DNA of 64,000 nt from positions 29,916,001-29,980,000 of the forward strand of contig JAYKYS010000004.1 in NCBI GenBank assembly GCA_036924285.1, given 5' to 3'. A model generated the notes under the pieces. It was not told the origin of the DNA and ran no database searches. It saw only the letters and a program-made list of their open reading frames with translations. Origin of the DNA: Asterella californica (lineage: Eukaryota > Streptophyta > Marchantiopsida > Marchantiales > Aytoniaceae). Positions 11,775 through 21,977 of the stretch are shown here, piece after piece (the first letter of the stretch is position 1; every line of letters begins with the position of its first letter). Made by a program: the position numbers and the translations under genes.

Positions 11775-12034
11775 TGTTGGAAATGAACTATTGGTAGAAT
11801 AGGCTAAGGCAAAACTTTAAGTCACGACATAAAGACAGTATGAGAGTGTGAGAGAGCTCCTCAAGAGAGTGTGGGCAGAACCAAGTAAATAGATTACTCA
11901 ATAATGTACAATGGCCTTGGACGTGGATAATATACTCTTAGTCTTGGTCTTGGTGACCTTACGAAAGGTCACCACCTAATAACCTAAACTGGTTACAGCA
12001 AAAAGGGTTTCATACTTGTACAGTATTCTAACAT
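11775..12034 (-). repeat. 5' LTR of the large Copia element
   Basis: This 260-bp repeat pairs with 6186-6445. Both keep TG...CA ends in plus-strand reading and the shared blocks GAGAGTGTGAGAGAGCTCCT and CAGTATTCTAACA. Confidence 0.93.
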
Positions 12035-12039
12035 GCTGT

Positions 12040-12372
12040 AAACTAGTTTAATCTTTATATCCGAAGTTTGTCGGCCACTAGAGGAGAGTGAGAAGTGTCT
12101 TAAGCTTGTGCTCAAAAGACGGCCATAACGTTAACATGCATGCTGCAATTCGACGTCCAGAAAGAGAATGTCCCACTTTGCCAGATAGAAGCATGCTGAT
12201 GAAGGTCCTGAAACCTTCAGCCAGCCATGAATTCGAGTTTGCACGTCATGCTACACCATCGAGATGAAGACGTCCGTGGACACCCTTCGCAGGTGTGCTA
12301 AACAGTAATGATTTTGAGGATCATTTTCTCTCATCCGTATACAAGAACTATAGCTAAATGTTTTGACGAAAT
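12040..12372. repeat. Dispersed 0.42-kb repeat, right piece
   Basis: This continues the repeat begun at 6108-6185 and is the reverse complement of about 20949-21280, with moderate divergence. The shared end reads CATCCGTATACAAGAACTAT followed by GACGAAATT. No terminal inverted repeats or coding content were found, so the class is unknown. Confidence 0.85.
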
Positions 12373-12397
12373 TGGATGAACGTATTGAACCAAGTTA

Positions 12398-13742
12398 ACT
12401 ACAGTAGTGACACTGGATGTAAGAAAGTTGCAGCAGAGTAACAAACAATGACAAGGTAATGGCCAGCTCCTAGGAAAGTTTGGTCCAGCCTTTGACCGGC
12501 CATAGAGTCCACAGTATCAGGAGCAGAGTTCAACGTCAAATGTACTTGATGAGATATAGTAGGAACGGCTAAAGAAGGATTGTGTCCGTGTTCAATCAAT
12601 AGTATCGTTGTTGCTATACTTTGCAGACGGATACCATGTCCAATTGATCCAGGGCCTATTCACATCATGTGCGTATCATTGGAATGAGCTTGGACTAATT
12701 TCTGAGAAGGTAATGCATGACTCTTCTTGGGAGAGCACATAACACACATTACATTTTCCCTACACTTTGCTTAAAGTGTAGGGAAAATGTGTAGTGTAGG
12801 GAAAACGAGTAGGACTACAAGTGCTCCTGGTTACCCAAAAGACCTTATTTTGGGGGCTTGGTTTTAAAATAACTGATAATGCTTTTTGGTCACTACTTCT
12901 TCATCCCAACTTGGAATTTGTGAAACAAAGAATTAAATAAAACTATTCGAATACTTTACAAGTTATAATTCATCTCAAAATAAATTATTTAGTATTGATA
13001 GAAAATATTGGTTACTTGGAACAAAAGATAATCTTTTCTTCAGACTCGAAGAACACTGAGGAAAAAAGATTATTTTGTTTCATGTTTTTATACTCATACT
13101 CCGGTTTTAATTCAATTTGTTTTCTCACGAATTTTATCGTTCTTTCACATGATTAGGTTCATATTTCATCCCAGTATTTGATCTATTGAAGATCGATAGA
13201 ACATTTAATAATGGCTACCTCCAAGAATTGTTCCGGTGAAATGAAGTCCGGTACATCCACATGAACAAACATGTAAGATTGAAATTAAACTAAGATATGT
13301 AGGACAGGAAGAGAGAGCCTTTGGGCTTCAGAACTCTTATAATATGAAATTATCCAGTTGCAAGTCCCCGTCGATTCCGACAACGGCCCAGATTGCAGTA
13401 TACGGTGTTTGCCAGATGGGCCCAACTTCATCTAAAGACCCCCTTAGTCCCCTCTCTCTCTCTGGACCTCATTCCCCACGATTTCAGACGCGTTTGAAGG
13501 AGTTCAAGTAGCATTCGTGCAGTACCTCAACCTTACAAATGGCTCGTAGAATGGCTCGTACAGAGGTGATGGTCTCGTGAGTCACTGAAGAAAACCAGGA
13601 CCTCTGTGTACGTGTACACTCAGAGTCAACGGGAACTGTTCTTATCAGGATCTGCCAAGCTTTTATTATAATGTCTTCCTGATCGTGGTCTTTCTCTTGA
13701 GCTTAGGGATTGATACAGTGGCCTCATTCTCAGGGTTCTTGC
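12398..13742. repeat. Duplicated segment, copy 1
   Basis: This is a diverged direct copy of 21978-23018. Shared blocks include GTAAGAAAGTTG, TCACAT-ATGTGCGTATCATT, TTTTCCCTACACTTTGCTTA, CTCTCTCTCTGGACCTCA, AGAGGTGATGGTCTCGTGAG and GGAACTGTTCTTATCAGGAT, in the same order. Copy 1 is longer by several hundred bases, mainly AT-rich sequence at about 12840-13250. Homology stops abruptly after TCTCAGGGTTC. No conserved reading frame is seen in either copy. Confidence 0.85.
12751..12790. repeat. Perfect palindrome, 18-bp arms, 4-nt loop
   Basis: Arms 12751-12768 and 12773-12790 pair perfectly around GCTT. The sister duplicate at about 22341-22360 has the left arm (TTTTCCCTACACTTTGCTTA) but continues differently, so the right arm is particular to this copy. 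Confidence 0.88.
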
Positions 13743-15530
13743 CACAGCGCTGGCCATCGAGTTGCTCCAGGCACGGAGAAAACTTTGCACTTTTCCCTTT
13801 TCGACAGCCGATAGAATCCAGAACCACGTGCTGCACCAATATTACTCACGTGAGTGATATTGGTGATGGTGCCATTTGAGAAGTAATGATCACTTGGTGA
13901 GAAAATAATACCAACAGTTTCATGTCCGAGGACAGAATGATATTCCTCATCAATCATCTTTTGTAGTACCCTTCGATTAGTGTATGACTCTCTGTATACT
14001 CCAAGTAGCTAGCACTGAGAGTTCCAGGAATCCAGGACAGTCCAGAACACTAGCTCGAGATCCGATGGGTAACATTGAAGTGAACAACTTACAGACCCTT
14101 TAGCTGATCTCATGGTGCTGGAGCTCAATCCTTCAGCCCTTGGAGCTAGTAAACCACCACGCTGTTACAAGCAGCTAAAACACCGAGATTCCTCTGGCTC
14201 GATCAGTTCCATACTACACAGAGCTTGATGATTATACTGGACTTGGACTTCAAGTCAGGATATATAAGTGCCTGCAGGGGTCTGTGTCTTGTGCAACGAG
14301 TATCCAATGCCTTCAAGCATCTCCCGGACGGAGCTCACTATTGACTCGTTTGTCCTGCTGTGTTTTTACATAGGAGTCTCTGTTTCGGTCTTCATTAGAC
14401 TAGTACCATGCAACTCAGTAAATCTCAAGAGCTTGTTCAATAAGTTTCAGTGGGGCCGAACGAAGGGCCAGTGTGGAACTAGACGCAGCAAACTGCAAAC
14501 ACGCGATACTGGTCTACAGATGATATCATGCTAGAGTACAGAGCTAGCCGGTTTCCCCGTCTTTGGTTGAGAACTATAGCTACTGTCGAGTTTCAGTATG
14601 CATGCTAAATAATAAAAGAAAGAAAGAAAAAGAGAAGAAAAGTGGTGCAGTATGCATGCTAACCATGAACTCTGAGTACTGATCATGAGTGGAAACGACT
14701 GCAGCGATTGTAACCGTATCGAAAACTCTGCAGAATCAGAAAGATATCGATACATGCCTTACAAGGCGGTGCTATGCGTGCAAAACACGTAAACTTTGAT
14801 TGGGGTACCGTATGATTACGAGGAGCGAGAACACCACCAAGCCGTTCACTCTTTAATTACATATATGAAATCATGATTACTGAAGCCACCACGAATTCGA
14901 ATTTCTTCTTTTATACTGAACAATGCAGGAATCCCGGAAAAGAGTTATGTTCTGTCAAATCTCGATCAGAATATTGGTTCAGCGAGTGTGCTGAACGACA
15001 TCATTATTCTTACTATATTCTCTTATTGTCACCCACTGAATTCCATATTGCATAACAGAATGAGACAACAGGAGCATTCCTAGTGTAGAGCGTACTTGAC
15101 TTAGTCTTTTTCTCATGATTTGCTAGAAATTGGCCACTTAAGTCTTGAACGTGATGAAATGGCAGGGACAGCAGAGCAACTTACAGGGTGTAAGCTTCGA
15201 TCATGTCTGACTTTACCTCAAAGAGTGGTGCACGACGACTATAAAACGGCAGCCTTCCTAATGAGGGAATCACCGGTGCTTCCTGCTCCCAGAGACCATT
15301 GGACCCCCGATCGATCCAAGCTCTCAGATGTCGGTTCTATTGTGAATTCAGTACGTGCACTCATTTAAACTATACTTTCCTGCATCCTGAACATCTTTCT
15401 TTACTCTTTAAAGTTTATATCGAGAGTTCGATGCCACAGCTCTCGATCTAGACAGTCAGCCGACACAGACGTTATCTGGATTTCTCGATCCGATCCAGTA
15501 GTGCTCTGAAACTAATTGAGTATCTGACAC
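13743..15530. other. Unassigned upstream region of the peroxidase
   Basis: No gene is recognised. A near-perfect palindrome sits at 13834-13865. A minus-strand frame at 13957-13730 reads plausibly (GHETVGII) but is too short and unsupported to name. The stretch next to 15530 should contain the peroxidase promoter and perhaps a small first exon carrying its ATG. I cannot place a TATA box with confidence. Confidence 0.35.
13834..13865. repeat. Palindrome, 16-bp arms, no loop
   Basis: Arms 13834-13849 and 13850-13865 meet at CAC/GTG and pair with one mismatch. Confidence 0.85.
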
Positions 15531-15536
15531 CTGATT

Positions 15537-17208
15537 TTGTTGTCCAGGCAGGGCAGTCAACATATAAATATCAAGGGGAGGATTGCATCAGCAAGCAGGC
15601 ATCGCAGCTGGGTGTTTTTCAGCGGCTTGGCGCTTTTCGCAACGCTATGCGCTGCAACCAATCCTTATGCCGATGGGCTGTCAGAGAACTTCTATAACGA
15701 ATCTTGTCCCTACGCAGCCGCGATTGTAGATGTTTATGTCACGAAGTTCCTCCACAACAACAGGGCCTTTGCTGCGGCCTTCAACAGACTGCAGTTCCAT
15801 GATTGTTGGGTTGGGGTATGTCGTCTTTGTTTATCTGTACTTCCATGCAACTTGCAGAATATGATGATGTTTCTTCCACAATGCCTGTACATGTTTGAGA
15901 ATTCCTATCTTATCTCTACGTAGAATGAATATAGAAGATGCCAAGGAGAACAGCATGCCCAGAAAAAGATCACGTGCGACTCTGCTTCTCCAAACTTTAA
16001 GCACAAACATAACATAAATAATCTTCAGAATCTCCTGGCACTCGTAGAAAACTCAGAAACTGCGACGTAAAGTCAGATCCATTTTGCCTGTATATAGAGA
16101 ACCTCAAATGGCTAATGTAATTCGTCGTACAACATCGGCCGTGGCTTTCCTGCAGGGATGTGACGGCTCTATTCTTCTGAACTCGACGGCGACGAACCAA
16201 GCAGAGAGGGAAGCCCATGTGAATTTCGGTCTCCGAGGTGTCGAGGAGGTGGATGTAATCAAGGCAGCTCTTGAGAAGGTTTGCCCACGTGTTGTCTCCT
16301 GCGCCGACATTCTCATTCTGGCTGCTCGTGACGCCACCTTCAAAGTGAGTATCAGTTCATTACAACAATCAATAAATTCGCATGGTGTTTGAAAGAAGGA
16401 CAGTGTATCAGAGCACTCGATCGAACAGTTTTGATCCTCAGTTCCGGTCTGAATATATATATCCGCAGGTCGGAGGTAAGAAATGGCCTGTGGCATTGGG
16501 TCGCAGAGATTCAAGTGTGTCGACAGCCTTGGAGGCCGACACCAACCTGCCCTTCCCAGTCTTCCCGTTCCCTGTCCTCGTGGATAACTTTGCCCGCAAG
16601 GGATTCAACGCAAGGGAAATGATCGTGCTCTCAGGTATTGCAATTCTCACCACCAGCCTGGATATCGATATCCAGGCTTCACTTGACTTCGTTCTTTAAG
16701 GTGTAACTCAATGTGAAGCTCACAGTGTCATGGAGATTTATGAGCCAATGTGCAGCTTGTGAATGAATGTGATGGTGATTTGCTCGTTCGATCTCCAGGT
16801 GCACACACCATCGGTCAGTCTCACTGCAACGGAATCCTCCCCCACTTGTACAACTTCACCGGCGGCGACAATGCCACAGACATCGACCCTACTCTGGACC
16901 CGGCCTTCGCTGCTAGCCTCAAGGCGCAATGCCCTCAGGGAAACAGGCTCAACGTCGTCCCCCTCGACTCCACGGCGGCTTCATTCGATCGCGTTTACTA
17001 CAAAGACATCTTCTCTGGGAAGGGAGTCTTCATCACAGACTCTGCCCTGATCACCGACACAGTGGGAAAGGAAATTGTCACTTCGTTATCGAAAGCACCG
17101 TCGACTTTCAAGGCTGAGTTCGCTGCTGCAATGGTGAAGATGGGCAATCTCGGGGTGCTCACCGGTTCCCAAGGTGAGATCCGCAAGAAGTGCCAATGGG
17201 TAAACTAG
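15537..17208 (+). CDS. Class III secretory peroxidase, four exons
   Basis: This heme peroxidase of the plant secretory pathway would oxidise phenolics with hydrogen peroxide in the cell wall or vacuole. Exons are about 15537-15815, 16156-16344, 16469-16634 and 16799-17208; all three introns have GT-AG borders and the exons join in frame (about 347 codons). The three intron positions match the classical plant peroxidase pattern. Visible hallmarks are a hydrophobic signal segment (SWVFFSGLALFATLCA), the distal heme site RLQFHDC, GCDGSILLN for calcium and disulfide, VSCADILILAARD, the proximal-histidine motif AHTIGQSHC and the final KKCQW; all eight expected cysteines are present. The residue after FHDC is Trp where Phe is usual. 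No in-frame ATG occurs in the first exon before the signal segment, so the true start lies in an upstream exon or is a non-ATG codon. Confidence 0.93.
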
Positions 17209-17476
17209 GACCGATGATGATCATTATAGTATCACTGGACGTGCTAGCTAGGTAGATCACATGATCAGATACGTGACTACTGAGTACTAATGTACTAACA
17301 AACGTGTCCTGCGTAGATAGCTGATGATTATTTTCTACGTAGATAGTGGTTGATTAGTTCATATTGTTATTCCCAAATAAGCTCCAGGTTCAGACGCCAT
17401 GACCCAGTTCTACGTATTCCTCCTGTCGGGTTCAAGTTGCGACTGAAAACAATGAAACGACAACGTCTATGAATCC

Positions 17477-17531
17477 TTCTCGACGCTGGGGCTAGAAGCC
17501 AGCGTCGAGAAACTAGCCCCAGCGTCGAGAA
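17477..17531. repeat. Perfect inverted repeat, 19-bp arms, 17-nt loop
   Basis: Arms 17477-17495 and 17513-17531 are perfectly complementary. The loop contains a further copy of CCAGCGTCGAGAAA, so part of one arm is also repeated in direct orientation. Confidence 0.88.
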
Positions 17532-17653
17532 ACTGTCAGCCCCGTCTTCTTCGAATTCAGCGCCGTCTACTTCAAGAAGTAGACAGAAGTCTACATAGAA
17601 TCTTGACGTCTTTGTCATACTTAGAATTGAACAAATCGATACATATGTTAAAC

Positions 17654-17706
17654 AGTTTGGAGGCATGAACGGTTTATGAAACATAAACCGTTCATGCCTC
17701 CAAACT
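17654..17706. repeat. Perfect palindrome, 25-bp arms, 3-nt loop
   Basis: Arms 17654-17678 and 17682-17706 pair without a mismatch around AAA. The loop is too short for a typical microRNA precursor, and the perfect pairing suggests recent formation. Confidence 0.92.
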
Positions 17707-18054
17707 TGTGACTTTGTAACGGTAATTCTAGTTTAGTGTGCGCACGTAGTGTTAATGAGTTTTAGTCAGAATGCAAAGCTGTCATCAGGTGATAGCTAGG
17801 AATTGTTATATCAAAAGCGAATCGGAATTTTGCTCACGTGATATTGATACATCAAGGACCTTGTACTGAAATGATTATACATGTTTGAGTCGCTGCTAAT
17901 GAGAATCTCCCTTGGAAAGTTCTTCCTCCGCTTGTACATCTTGACTTTTGAGAGTTGGGAGCACGAAACAAGTTTTAGGTTTCTCGATGGTACACTTGAA
18001 ACTCCCTCATACTTCAACTGTGTTACAACCAAAATGTAGAAGACAAGAAGGAAG

Positions 18055-18086
18055 GTTACAGGAAGGTTACGTAACCTTCCTGTAAC
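18055..18086. repeat. Perfect 32-bp palindrome without loop
   Basis: Arms 18055-18070 (GTTACAGGAAGGTTAC) and 18071-18086 meet directly and pair without a mismatch. Confidence 0.92.
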
Positions 18087-18729
18087 AACCCCCAGAGTCT
18101 ATGGTAGTGATGCTCTTTGTGATCGTGCTTTGTGATCCCTTTAATCTACTAGTGTATATAGGTATCTACAGTAGTGTTGGAGAGAGCATAAGCTCACAAT
18201 GGTTTTCACACATTCGAGTCCTTGTGTTGTTGGTCGGTCCTTAACTTGGTCCGACCTACACGTGCACCTAGCTACGCCTGGTTGTTGTGGGTAGTCGAAG
18301 GGTGGGATCCGACCGTTGTAGCAGTGCTTCGGAGCACTCGACGTTCATCTATTTGTTCGCTATTGATGGATTATTAGTCTTGCCTCGAGTGCTAATTAAC
18401 CTTGTGGTGCACCCTTCGAGCTCCTCTGAGTCACATCGCGTATCGGTCTAAGATGAAGGTGAGTTCAGATCACGTCACGATATATATTCTCCGAGAATTC
18501 TTCGTTTCCCGGAGATCTCTGGAACAAGAAATAACATAACTGAAATGCTCCGGAACATGCATCCTTTTCGTTACTCGGAGACATCAAACATCGTGCAGAG
18601 ACAAATTAAAAGTTGTGAAAAGTACTCCAGTAAACTCCATTAGAGCCATAGCAACTGTATCTGTCATCTGATCATGATGATATATAACGCGTACGTAAAT
18701 TCGAAGACCTGGAAACATGGCCAGTATCA

Positions 18730-18983
18730 TGTTGAGATCAGGGAACTGTAAAAATTCTATTACAAGGAAATCATAGCCTAAGCATAAACTGAAGAGAGGC
18801 GGAGAGTCTGAAAATCACACAAGAGAATGAGTCAAGGGTCATCAGTCCCTCTTTACTAATAGGAAGGAGAAAGAGACAAGGAAGGGTGAATTGGGGTTGG
18901 GTCCTCATACCCTAAACTAACTAGGTTCGCAATTAGAGCAAACCACTACTACAGTACATAGTTAGCTTGCACAGTATTCAACA
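18730..18983 (-). repeat. 3' LTR of the deleted Copia element
   Basis: This 254-bp copy pairs with 20444-20697. The greatest difference is a short block after position 18748 (AAAAATTCTATTACAAGG against the CATCTTCCCTCTCAAGG-like text of the other LTR). Confidence 0.93.
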
Positions 18984-19059
18984 CTCTCTCTCAAGCTAGA
19001 ATCTATGTTCTTAACACCTAGACACAATCTGAAATACTCAAATTTGTCTCTAAGTAAGG

Positions 19060-19660
19060 CCTTGGTGAAAATATCAGCAACTTGCTCATCAGTAGGAAGC
19101 TACCTAATCTCTCCAGCTAACATTTTCTCCCTGATGAAGTGATAATGGACCTCTATATGTTTGGTCCTAGCATGAAAAATAAGATTAGAAGCAAGTTTAA
19201 TGTTGTTGATGTTGTATGTGTGTAAAACAACTGGATCAGAAAATGTGAGACCCAGTAGGGTGCGAAGCCAAACAGATTCACACGTATCATTGGTAGCGTC
19301 TCTGTATTCTGCTTCTGTAGAAGACAAAACAACTGTTTGTTGCTTTTTCGATTGCCAGTTAACCGCAGAATCTCCAAGGCAGAAAATGAAACCTGACGTA
19401 TATCTCCTGTCTTGGGTACTTCCAACCCAATCTGCATCAGTAAAGAAGGGAAATGAAGTCCAAACTGAAGTGTAAACTTCACATACTGTAGAATCCGTCG
19501 AACTGCATCAAGGTGAGGCTTCCTCGGAGCCTGTATGAACTGACTGACTAAGCCAACAGCATAAGATAAATCTGGCCTAGTTATAGTAAGGTAGATCAAG
19601 CTACCTACAATATGTCGATACATGAAAGGATCTGCTAGCAACTCATCATCTTCCGCATTT
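19060..19660 (-). pseudogene. Copia RT end and RNase H fragment
   Basis: Minus-strand reading from about 19640 gives YRHIVGSLIYLTITRPDLSY and AVGLVSQFIQAPRKPH, the Copia RT-RNase H connection. After a frame change 19327-19100 gives SSTEAEYRDA, ARTKHIEVHYHFIREK, and then LPTDEQVADIFTKAL past a stop. These are the standard last motifs of Copia pol. The frame is broken. Confidence 0.88.
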
Positions 19661-19739
19661 AGCTTAACACTAGCAGCAAGAGGGATAGAGATTGGTTTTT
19701 AGAGGCAGTCATCCCGAACTTCTCCAACATGTTTAGACA

Positions 19740-20104
19740 ATATTATCTCCGCAGCAGCCATAATGCAACACCATTCTTGACAAAGCTTTGGTTGATGTCT
19801 AGAACACATTCGTCAAAACATCCCAAACTTCCTTAGGAGTGTCAACTGTCTGTATTGTAACCAAACATCTGGGCGAAACACACAACGACATGTAGTGCAC
19901 AGCTTGCTGAGCACGTCTGTTTCATTCTGCAACAATCGGATCTCCAGCATCCTCGTGTGATTTGCTGTCAGTGCCTGTGACAAGACCATGGAGTCCTTGT
20001 CCCTTGAGAAAGATAATAATTCGATACTTCCATATGGAGTAGTTGTTCTTGCCAAGAGGTTCACCTGTGATGCCTGAGAATGTGTCTATCCTGCTGCCAC
20101 TCAT
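19740..20104 (-). pseudogene. Copia gag N-terminal fragment
   Basis: An ATG at 20104 on the minus strand opens the frame SGSRIDTFSGITGEPLG, NNYSIWKYRIIIFLKGQGL, the usual Copia gag opening (LNGxNYxxW, MxxFLxGxxLW). It runs to about 19920 and continues in another frame to about 19813. The zinc knuckle and everything up to late RT is missing, so the deletion joint lies near 19.7 kb. Confidence 0.82.
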
Positions 20105-20430
20105 GACGCAATAGACGACAGACGTCGATTGTGCAAACAAGCTCAGAATAACTCGAGAAAGATGGCAATGGAAAGATAACGGAGAAGTAAATTGCAAAGA
20201 AAATATGATTCCAGCCACTAAGTCAGTCGATCGGCAAAGCCTTTTTCTATCGCTTTTCACTTGTTTTCATATGCTAAAATCGAGTGGAAGACCTCCAAAA
20301 ACACCTTTTTGCGTTTAGGATTTCACTCAAATTGGGTAGATTCGACCCTGCTGAAAACTCGAAGGATGTCAGAAAACCTATCACTTCTCTTTCACATTCT
20401 CGATCTCAGTCAATCTCATCTTCCCTCTCA

Positions 20431-20443
20431 TGCTCTGATACCA
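20431..20443 (-). other. tRNA-iMet primer-binding site
   Basis: On the minus strand the 13 bases next to the 5' LTR read TGGTATCAGAGCA, an exact complement of the plant initiator-methionine tRNA 3' end. Confidence 0.92.
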
Positions 20444-20697
20444 TGTTGAGATCAGAGAACTGTGCATCTTCCCTCTCAAGGCAATCATAGCCTAAGCATA
20501 AACTGAAGAGAGGTGGAGAGTCTGAAAATCACACAAGAGAATGAGTCGAGGATCATCAGTCCTCTTTTACTAATAGAAAAGAGAAAGAGACAAGGAAGGG
20601 TGACCTGAGGTAGGGTCCTCATACCCTAAACTAACTAGATTAGCAATTAGAACAAACCACGACTACAGTACATAATTAGCTTGCACAGTATTCAACA
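20444..20697 (-). repeat. 5' LTR of the deleted Copia element
   Basis: This 254-bp LTR is flanked by the target duplication TATCA at 20698-20702 on the outside and by the primer site on the inside. Confidence 0.93.
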
Positions 20698-20948
20698 TAT
20701 CATGCATGGGAAGCAGTCAAGCTGTAGTGACTCACGATTCAAGTCCCGCGAGATCAAGTAGATCAGTTTTACTCCTCACCTTCGAAGACAGTTGAATCAT
20801 CAAATTCTGATTTCTAGACAAGGAAGTACATAAAATCAGATTCAGAGCTCGAGGTCTGGTCTGGTCAGAAATCAGAAAGCTGGACACAGTTCTAAGTGAT
20901 CATGAGAGTAACCCTGATTATGCAAAAGTACGTTCACCCATGAGCAAA

Positions 20949-21367
20949 TTTCGTCAAAACGATTAGCTATAGTTCTTGTATACGGATGAGAGAAGATGAT
21001 CCTCAAAATCATTACTGTTTAGCACACCTGCGCAGGGTGTCCACGGACGTCTTCACCTCGATGGTGTAGCATGACGTGCAAACTCGAATTCATGGCTGGC
21101 TGAAGGTTTCGGGACCTTCATCAGCATGCTTTCATCTGGCAAAGTGGGACATTCTCTTTCTGGACCTCGAATTGCAGCATGCATGTTAACGTTAGAGCCG
21201 TCTTTTGAGCACAAGCTTAAGACACTTCTCACTCTCCTCCAGTGGCCGACAAACTTCGGACATAAAGATTAAATTAGATTAAATTACGGCGTCTGAATCT
21301 GTCAACTGAAATCTATCCACAAACTACGTACTGTAAAACTCTTGGACGTACTGTAGTTTGTGGATAG
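20949..21367. repeat. Dispersed 0.42-kb repeat, uninterrupted inverted copy
   Basis: The reverse complement matches 6108-6185 plus 12040-12372 and so preserves the empty site of the large Copia insertion. Its right end is a hairpin, arms 21313-21331 and 21348-21367, with one bulged base. Confidence 0.87.
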
Positions 21368-21977
21368 ACTCCACTGGAAGCGGAAGCGTCTGAGGCATAC
21401 ACTGATAATCCGCACTTGAGCCATAATGATTGATATCAAAATAAGCTTTATTTAAGGATTGGTTACGTCATTTAAGCCACTGTGGAATCGCAGAGGAGAA
21501 AATCAGACAGACCTTTAAAAAGGGCTGTGATATGCCTGTCCATTCCTTTCAAGAAAGACCCCTACGTTTTAGTGTTGGAAATGTACTCATAACCGGACCA
21601 ACTGGACCAGACGGAAGATATATACCGATACACTGTTTGATCACATCCGACACGTACTAATCTTAAATGACAGTGTAACTTGAAACTAACTCTAACTATA
21701 CTTCGTTGGAGGACTTGAAAGTTTGAGTATGTGGTTTTCAACGAGAAACTAGTGCACATGTCTTGAAACTACTCTCTCCTGCATGTGTAGGCGTTCAACT
21801 CTGAAGAAAATCATATGATTACTGCATCTTTTGGACAGTTCATTTCGCTTGTTAAACCCTGACCCTAATGGCAGTGAGATGCGGCCTAGGCCCCCTTCAA
21901 GTGTACGAAAGTTGTTTCCCTTGTGGCTCCTGATATCATCGGCTGTGGAAGGAGAAAAGACCCATCAAAAGAAAGTG
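21368..21977. other. Unassigned sequence
   Basis: I see no gene or clear element between the two repeats. A phrase TGTTGGAAATG near 21574 resembles the LTR start of the large Copia element but the following sequence does not match. Confidence 0.4.

Larger units (their letters stand above)
6186..12034 (-). mobile_element. Decayed full-length Copia LTR retrotransposon
   Basis: Two 260-bp LTRs (6186-6445 and 11775-12034), each beginning TGTTGG and ending AACA on the plus strand, flank a minus-strand internal region. Its order is gag with zinc knuckle, protease, integrase, reverse transcriptase, RNase H, which is diagnostic of Copia. The uninterrupted inverted copy of the target at 20.9-21.4 kb shows the pre-insertion sequence and places CGCCG (6181-6185) and TGCTG (12035-12039) as a decayed target duplication. 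Many internal stops and frame changes show that it is dead. It is clearly older than the Gypsy at 44.9-53.7 kb because its LTRs differ at many positions. Confidence 0.95.
17209..18724. other. Peroxidase 3' flank rich in palindromes
   Basis: No gene is recognised. Three strong inverted repeats are listed separately (17477-17531, 17654-17706, 18055-18086). A 9-bp-armed inverted repeat, GTCTACTTC and GAAGTAGAC around AA, lies near 17565-17584. Confidence 0.5.
18730..20697 (-). mobile_element. Internally deleted Copia element with intact ends
   Basis: Two 254-bp LTRs (18730-18983 and 20444-20697), both starting TGTTGAGATCAG and ending TTCAACA in plus reading, flank only about 1.46 kb. The 5-bp target duplication TATCA is perfect (18725-18729 and 20698-20702). 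A purine-rich tract on the minus strand adjoins the 3' LTR, and an exact initiator-methionine primer site adjoins the 5' LTR. Only the gag N-terminus and the RT/RNase H end survive, so protease, integrase and most RT are missing. It may have moved with help from an autonomous relative, or been deleted after insertion. The family differs from the large Copia element at 6.2-12.0 kb. Confidence 0.95.

Noticed and set aside
13730..13957. Minus-strand frame with GHETVGII as an alcohol dehydrogenase-like fragment
   Set aside because: One short phrase is not enough, and other zinc-dehydrogenase motifs are missing nearby. The frame also runs through the palindrome at 13834-13865.
17654..17706. microRNA precursor
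   Set aside because: The 3-nt loop and perfect 25-bp stem do not fit plant microRNA precursors; a perfect palindrome from a DNA-level event is more likely.
21574..21650. Solo LTR of the large Copia family
   Set aside because: Only the first eleven bases or so resemble that LTR start; the remainder does not align.
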